A stretch of 64,000 nucleotides of DNA from Piscicola geometra (taxonomy: Eukaryota; Annelida; Clitellata; Hirudinida; Piscicolidae), in assembly GCA_943735955.1 (NCBI GenBank), contig OX030956.1:8371105-8435104 (forward strand), read 5' to 3'. The notes beneath the pieces are model-generated. The model was given only the letters and a program-made list of their open reading frames with translations. It made no database searches and had not been told where the DNA came from. This document shows positions 13,365 to 64,000 of the stretch, in pieces. The stretch's first letter is position 1, and each line of letters begins with the position of its first letter. Both the position numbers and the translations under genes were made by a program.

Positions 13365-13378
13365 ATAATAATAATAAT
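13045..13378. repeat. (CTA)n microsatellite in the 3' UTR of the F-box gene
   Basis: About 110 CTA triplets begin at the TAG stop codon of the F-box frame (13042-13044) and pass into AAT triplets. The array would form most of the 3' UTR. Frames through it give only poly-T, poly-L or poly-V. Confidence 0.96.
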
Positions 13379-13384
13379 AATAAA
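13379..13384 (+). terminator. Candidate poly(A) signal AATAAA, F-box gene
   Basis: AATAAA lies where the trinucleotide array ends, about 335 nt downstream of the stop codon. It arises partly from the AAT repeat itself, so it could be fortuitous. Confidence 0.4.
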
Positions 13385-13943
13385 ATTCAGTTAAGTGTAT
13401 TATTATAACGACAATTTCCATAATTTCCATCATTCTTGTTATTAAATTTAATTCCGGAAATAAGGGCTCAAAAAACAATTCTTTTTTTGAAAAATGATGG
13501 TGTGTGACCATTATGAGTGTCCGAAAATATGGTATTTTACGGTAATACTACTACTAAAAAAACGAGTACTACTTTTAATGATTTTGTTACGGTGTTCGTT
13601 TAACCCAATAGCGCCCAAATCAGTGGACATGCCACAGTGTTGATTCTGTTGATTCTACTTACTCAATAGAACCATAACAACACACTGGAAGAAAATGATC
13701 ATGCTGAGTTTATTTTAACCCTTTATAAAACGATGATCCCAGTTGGGAGTATTGGGCAAGAGTACTTCTATTAATATCTATCAATCTTGCAGTTAAAAAA
13801 TATTTATTGTACTCAGTAATCATCAAAAACTAAAATGGAAAAAAATGTATAAAGAATGTTGTCACGAAAAAAAAACAAATAAAAAAAAAGTTTAACAAGT
13901 TGTTTTTTAAAATGTCAATCAAGCATTACATAAGCTGTTCAAA
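13385..13943. other. Unassigned intergenic sequence
   Basis: AT-rich DNA between the F-box gene and the piggyBac fragment. I see no exon or repeat family. Confidence 0.55.
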
Positions 13944-14381
13944 TCATGTTACCACTTTGGGACATTTCAGGTGCAAAGACACATTGCATCTCACGCATTT
14001 CAGCCGTGCATTTCTTTCGCAAAGTTTGCAACGTAGTTGTTTATTTTACTCGAGAAAATGACCAATACCATCGTAGCGAATGACGTCAATTGGAGTGTTC
14101 GATGGACTAGTTCTTGGAATTATGTTACCTGAAGATTGCATCAGTCGATGTACAACATATCTACAAAAGTGTAGCTGATCAAAAGTTCTACCACAAGAGT
14201 CGTATAATCTCCATGCGGCAACCATCATCAAGTTGAAAAGTTTGAAAACAACGGCAAACCACCACTTTTTTGACACTATCACGGGTCTGTAGTTATGCAG
14301 GAACCGGTCAACGAGGTCGACACTTCTTATATGCGCATATAACGGTTGGTTGTTGTCAGGGGCAAATCTTGGAGGGGGGTC
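13944..14381 (-). pseudogene. piggyBac-type transposase C-terminal fragment, inactivated
   Basis: Reading 14381 to 13944 on the minus strand gives the C-terminal third of a piggyBac (PGBD-like) DDE transposase. SVDLVDRFLHNYRP is followed by VSKKWWFAVVFKLFNLMMV, AWRLYD and FDQLHFCRYVVHRLM, the conserved 'D..DR....Y...KKWW' and 'F..E/C...LL' blocks. In the same frame, after a TAA at 14046-14048, comes a cysteine-rich end (CKLCERNARLKCVRCNVSLH, then LKC) like the zinc-binding tail of piggyBac proteins. An upstream in-frame TAG (14382-14384) and the missing catalytic region show a truncated, dead copy. Terminal repeats and TTAA duplications were not found. Confidence 0.82.
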
Positions 14382-15387
14382 CTATCCAGCATAGACGGCA
14401 AATAAATTCACTTCTTGAATTTAATTAGCATTCCAATCATCCAAATTAGTATTTCATGGCGTTATATTTATTTTTTGTTTAGAATTTATCTTGGTCTGTG
14501 AACTAAGAACAAAAGTAAAATTAGTTATTTAAAAATATATATAAATTTAGAAGGAACAACTAGAATAAAATTGTATTTAAAGGTAAACCGTTTATCTTTT
14601 GAGTTTCAATTATGAGAAAGATGCGCAATTGCTCGAAGATATATAAGCACAGTTTCTCTTCTATATCCTTCTACTGCCCGCTTCACTTTTCGGTATTTCT
14701 TCACTCCGACTTCTTGAGAGCCGGTTGTGGCTTGCAAAAGGCAGCCATTTGCTTATGAAGGTCTTTTTGTAGTCCTTCAATATACTATATATATATTGTG
14801 ACTGTAAAGTAGACTATATAGATGCGTGTTCAAAAGATAAACGCTGAGCAAAGAAAATATATTGCCATGAAGTAATAATTTTGATTCTTGGAATGCTAAT
14901 TAAATTCAATAAAAAAAATTATTTTGAAAACTGAAATAAAAATTAAATTTTAATATATCATCAGTCTCAGTCATTTCTAAAAACGTAGAAAAGTTAGTGA
15001 AAAGATAATTTGTTGAAAGACAGAGATGGAAATAACTTTTATACAGATCATGAAAAAGTACGCTAAGATTCGTCAGAGATAATGCTCATGAATGAATCTT
15101 CGAGATTTCTCTAAACTTATTGTTAATTAATGTTATCAGTTTTGAAAACCTATGATTTAAAATCTGAAAAACTTTAATTTTAATATTGAAAAGTATTTTG
15201 TTATAAAAAAATAAAAAGTACGAATGGAAAGAGCTTAATAATAACTGAAGGTCTAAATGTTTCATTTCAGTCAAACTGTTAAATATGATGAGACATTTTT
15301 CGAGCTTTTCGCGAAATGACTGGCTTTTCAGACTTTAGAAGTTGATTATTCTATTTCAAAAAATCATTTTAAAGCAACGGGTGTATA
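14382..15387. other. AT-rich intergenic sequence
   Basis: No exon or RNA gene recognised. Open frames such as 15086-15274 (-) are AT-rich and not protein-like. Confidence 0.55.
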
Positions 15388-15732
15388 GGGGAAGGTTGCA
15401 CAAGATTGAATAATTTTTACAAGTAGCCTCACAGCTCAATTGTATAACCAATAACGTAAATTAAAATTTACCCAGCCATTATATTGACTCTTTATCTAAC
15501 TATATCAACTTTAACACAGGAAACAATATGAGTTTATTAACCTCATCATGAACACTTTAACAATTTCATCTTGAGCAACTGGGTTCCCAAGATGGAGTGC
15601 TTAGTTGCCTAGGATGGAATCATATTCTATGTCACAAAAATTGTAATTTAAACATTTTACATATTATCAGACTATCTTATTCATCTAAAAAATACTTTTT
15701 TAGGAAATGGTTCATCTTGAGCAACCTCCCCC
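15388..15732. mobile_element. MITE, family A copy 1 (345 bp, TA target duplication)
   Basis: Bounded by imperfect terminal inverted repeats: GGGGAAGGTTGCACAAGAT on the left and the complement of GGGGGAGGTTGCTCAAGATG on the right, flanked on each side by TA. The interior has no coding capacity and repeats the motif AAGATGGA. The inverted sequence of 31382 leftward matches it over about 250 bp with indels, including CTCAATTGTATAA, CCAGCCATTATATTGA and AACTGGG.TCCCAAGATGGA. TA duplications suggest mobilisation by a Tc1/mariner-like transposase, which is inference. Confidence 0.85.
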
Positions 15733-16568
15733 TATTTAGTGCTGTAGGTTTTCTCATAATTGAGACATTAAATTACGATCTTTGAGAATTAATATAGTTC
15801 GTTAAGTTATAAAAGTATAAAAACAGGGTTTCACAATTTTATTGAGAACAACAAGTGTCATGGACAAAACCTAACAAAGTTGTTCATAAAGGAATACAAC
15901 ATGTTATGTCACGAATTCCTTCATGAATGCGTGAAGTTAACATTTAATCGTCAGCATTCAGCCTATAAATTATAGGCTATAATACAACCATCTAATTGGC
16001 GTCAGACACTGTAAAATTAATCTCTGCAAAACTCCAAAAAATAAATCATTAAGAGAAAATATTACAATGGCAACAAGTGAATATTGATGGAATTCAGACG
16101 AAATCATATATAAGAAGAATGGTTCAATCTCCAAATCTCTCTAGCGTTTACAATGCACTCCGCATTAAACCCTGTCGATAGGTGGCTGGGGGACCAGTAA
16201 TATGAAATTTACATGGAAATCTCTCGTATGGGAAGTTCAAAGAACTGAGACGCCAAGTGAAAATGGAATAAAATGCTTAAATACATATTAATATTCATAA
16301 AAGCATGCATATATAATTAATCTTTAATATGAATATATAATGATTTATTGATTGCCTGCAGCTTGATTGCATATGAATTGAGAATGAACTTTAAACGCCA
16401 CCAAACACACATTAAAACTTTTCTCAAATTGCTCAAAAGCACAAAGAAATCCCATTCAAACAGCCTTTCCAACTCCCTTCCCCAACCACTTCTACTCCTA
16501 CCCTCACTACTCCCCAACTTCTCGCACTTTCCTCACTACCCCCCCCCCTACCCCTACCACTCGATTCA
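15733..16568. other. Intergenic sequence and probable AGPS 3' UTR
   Basis: The right part (about 16344-16568) is probably the 3' UTR of the minus-strand AGPS gene. The rest is AT-rich without recognisable features. Confidence 0.5.
16344..16349 (-). terminator. Candidate poly(A) signal AATAAA for AGPS
   Basis: TTTATT on the plus strand, about 220 nt beyond the AGPS stop codon in the direction of transcription. Position is plausible; no further support. Confidence 0.4.
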
Positions 16569-44920
<28,352 letters not shown>

Positions 44921-45056
44921 TTCACAACCACTGGAAATCGTAACATCTACTCGGCATCGGCTCTTTCAATCTCAATACAAATTGTTTCTATCTTTTTGAT
45001 TATTTGTTTTCTGTTTATTTATGTCATTTTCTTTAAGATTTCAAAGAATTCGAGTG

Positions 45057-45062
45057 AATAAA
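45057..45062 (+). terminator. Candidate poly(A) signal AATAAA for COQ6
   Basis: Canonical AATAAA 137 nt after the COQ6 stop codon, in T-rich 3' UTR-like sequence. Confidence 0.6.
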
Positions 45063-46599
45063 GTATTCTATATGAATTTGTTCTTCTGAAATAAAATTCC
45101 TAAAATAAGAATTCGCCATCTTTATTTGGAACAACATTATTAACTCTCATCAAGAAACCACCAATGCTTCAATCAAACGCTTGTTCTGTCACCAATGCGA
45201 AGCTGGACTGCTTCGAGCTTTAAAAAGATGCTGTTGTGATCTATGCAGGGGTGGTTGTTGTTTGTGGTGAGATGGTGGTAATTGTGTTTAGTGTTGTTGT
45301 TGAAATGGTTGTTGGTGAAGTGTTTGACGGTGGAGTGGTGTTAGTTGTATGCAGATTCAGATGCAGGGCTGAATATGCTGTTGCCGTGGAGGTCCAAGCG
45401 ATGTTCTAGTGAATGATTATTCAGGGCAACTTGTAGACCTTTTCAACGCAAATATAGCATATATGTCTCCTTTAAGAGTTGCTCAACTCCCAACAACAAC
45501 AACGCTTGCGACAACGGGAAGCGAAAACATGGAATAGACTATAAAAAATGGCGACAGCAAAATGAGACATCACACAAACAACTAGTCAACGAGGAGTGAG
45601 CGATTATAAATAAATAACCATTAATATGTTTCTATCCGTTAAAATGAAGCGCTGCAAAAGTTAACTGAACATCTCTTTCGGAAGCATCTCAACATAAAGA
45701 CAAGTTGCAAAGGGAATTTGAAATACATTCTATAAAATAAATAGCGAAAATTGACGCAACGAAGGAAATATAAAATGCATATTCGATATGAAGTGCCAAC
45801 TCCGAATGAAATGTGGGCTGACGACGAGCCTGCTACCCCGAAGTGCCTGGCCATTAGAACTCCATAATTCACTCTATCACCATCCCTCAATCATCACCAT
45901 CCCTCAATCATTATCATCAAATCAACATTATCGTCATCACATCACTTTTCCATTATCCTTTTCCCCATCATTTTGCTCACCCTCATTTGTCAATCATCAT
46001 CAATCCATCACGTAACCACGTGGCCCGTAACACAGAAAAGCAACATCAAGGTGCCTAACACTGAAGGCTAAATATGATTATGATGGTTATGGTGAGTATT
46101 TAGTGATGAAGTTAGGAGTTGATGATGATGATACTTGCTGAAGAAGATACTGATGATGATACTTGCTGAAGAAGGTGGTGGATGATGATTTAAAATCAAA
46201 AGACAAAAAAATTTTAATATGCGAAATCAATAAATTATTTAATAAAAGATTTATATAAAACATTTAAAGTTCAATACTGATTATTAGAATTATTTACACG
46301 CTAGGTTTTTTGAGACGTACGATTACTAATTAAATTAAACGTTACAAACACTGAGAAGCAATTAATTAAATGATAATAAGGTAATTAAACGGAAATTAAA
46401 GTGTAATAGATAGGTGCATCAACGACGACGACGAAGAAGAACCACTGGTTAGCACCCTTGTTGGGAGGTGGAAGCAATTACTCAAGCTACGGTGAGGTAT
46501 GGCATCAAAGTGGAATCATAAAATTTGATTAATAAATAGAATAGTCATTAATTAATTAAGAGTAAACATGAATCAGTTAAGAATAAACTTGAATTAATT

Positions 46600-46760
46600 G
46601 AGAACATTCATAAATTAACATAGAATATTCATAAATTAACAAAGAATATTCATAAATTAACTGAGAATATTCATAAATTAACTGAGAATATTCATAAATT
46701 AACTGAGAATATTCATAAATTAACTGAGAATATTCATAAATTAATAAAAAATATTCATAA
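46600..46760. repeat. 21-bp AT-rich minisatellite (ATTCATAAATTAACTGAGAA)
   Basis: About eight copies with AAAGAATA/CTGAGAATA variation. Confidence 0.93.
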
Positions 46761-47029
46761 ATTAATAAAGAATAAATTTGAACTAATTAAGAATAAATAT
46801 AAATTAATAAATATTAAAAATAAACTAATTAAGAATAAGTATGAATTAATAAATATTAAAAATAAACTAATTAAGAATAAATGTAATTTAATTAAGAATA
46901 AACTAATTAAATCCAATTAATCAGATACAACTAAAGCGACTGAAGACAAATTTAAACTTAAGCGCAAACGAGCGGCAGATTTTGCAGGTGGCATATCGAA
47001 GAGTTTTCTAGCGTTTGATTGAGGTTACA

Positions 47030-47145
47030 TGTAACGTCACAGTTACAACTAGTTACTTCACAGTTACAACTAGTTACTTCACAGTTACAGCTAGGTACTC
47101 TACAGTTACAACTGGTTACTCTAAAGTTAAAATTAGTTACTTTAG
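47030..47145. repeat. 21-bp minisatellite (AGTTACAACTAGTTACTTCAC)
   Basis: Five diverged copies (CAGTTACAACTAGTTAC, CAGTTACAGCTAGGTAC and so on). Confidence 0.85.
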
Positions 47146-47430
47146 TTACAATTGAAATTAACAGATAAAATTAGTTGTTTTGCAGATACAGCTGATTAAG
47201 TTACTCATTAACTAATTATCATATAGAACAGTAAAAATAGATGAACAAATAAATAGTTTAAGGAGAAAAAGAAGAGTAAAATAGTTGAAAGATCAGATGT
47301 TTTGCTTCGTAATCGCTATAATTCGTAAAACTTTCATTTTTTAGATAAATAAGATATTTAAAAGTGAATGTCAACAAGACTAACAACAAAAGAACGAGAT
47401 GTGAGAAGGGAAACAATTGATTAAGTATCT

Positions 47431-47516
47431 ATAAACCATGACGATGATGATGACGATGATGATGATAATGATGATGATGATGATGATGAAGATGATAACG
47501 ATGATGATGATGATGT
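47431..47516. repeat. (GAT)n microsatellite
   Basis: GATGATGATG with ACGATG interruptions, about 190 nt beyond the stop codon of the L1CAM-family gene. Confidence 0.92.
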
Positions 47517-47705
47517 GTTGAAACGACGCTGACAAATAAATAAACAGGGAAACAATTTAGAGGAAACGCTAACAAAACAAACAAGATTATTATAAAAAAA
47601 GTACAAATTATACTCAACATAAAAGAATAAAACCAATTTAAATCACCAAAAATATACACGTCCACGATGGATGGATAGTTCGGCATGGATGAGTCCATCA
47701 CGTGA

Positions 47706-63962
<16,257 letters not shown>

Positions 63963-64000
63963 CTGTAGCTTCGTGCCTTCGTTTTCTTTCGTGTTAAGTT
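63963..64000. other. Intron edge at right end of window
   Basis: Sequence upstream of the Ig3 exon acceptor (CTACAG at 63963-63968 on the minus strand). The rest of the gene lies outside the window. Confidence 0.6.

Larger units (their letters stand above)
45063..47429. other. Intergenic region between convergent COQ6 and L1CAM-family genes
   Basis: No exon or RNA gene recognised. Holds two AT-rich minisatellites (46600-46760 and 47030-47140) and scattered ATC-rich patches (45880-46010, 46110-46190). The two genes converge tail to tail here. Confidence 0.6.

Overview
The window is eukaryotic nuclear DNA from an animal. It has multi-exon genes with GT-AG introns, an L1CAM/neuroglian-family adhesion gene, transposons of several metazoan types and very abundant tandem repeats. 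I cannot place the species. An L1-type adhesion molecule and peroxisomal ether-lipid synthesis indicate a metazoan. An alkylglycerone-phosphate synthase carrying a C-terminal SKL instead of an N-terminal PTS2 is a state known from lineages such as nematodes that lost PTS2 import. By eye about a third of the 64 kb is microsatellite or minisatellite DNA, nearly all intronic or intergenic; most long open frames here are simply these arrays read through.

Layout. 1-8.5 kb: repeat-rich intergenic DNA with the 3' end of a CR1/Rex-like LINE, a SINE-like remnant and one unexplained coding-like exon. 8570-13044 (+): an F-box/leucine-rich-repeat gene of about ten exons whose stop codon runs into a (CTA)n array. 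13.9-15.7 kb: a dead piggyBac fragment and a short MITE. 16569-33795 (-): a complete 20-exon AGPS gene (ether-lipid synthesis, peroxisome); its introns hold a 2.5 kb 20-bp minisatellite, a tRNA-derived SINE, two MITEs and a hAT element with a perfect 8-bp target duplication. 35256-44920 (+): a complete 12-exon COQ6 gene (ubiquinone ring hydroxylation, mitochondrion), divergent from AGPS, with an intact antisense LINE of about 4.6 kb in intron 9. 47706 to beyond the right edge (-): the 3' part of an L1CAM/neuroglian gene (Ig3-Ig6, five FNIII domains, transmembrane helix, cytoplasmic tail) with a 3.85 kb 12-bp minisatellite in one intron.

The four host genes are functionally unrelated and form no operon. 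I built the exon models by hand, requiring matching splice phases and conserved family residues. AGPS, COQ6 and L1CAM keep frame throughout and follow their families closely.

The most notable observations are: a 2A-type ribosome-skipping motif at the N-terminus of the intact LINE; a PTS2-to-PTS1 switch in AGPS; replacement of the L1-family FIGQY ankyrin motif by FVDQS; tandem repeats that run directly into intron 3' splice sites, five of them (CA)n-CAG acceptors; and newly delimited MITE, SINE and hAT copies.
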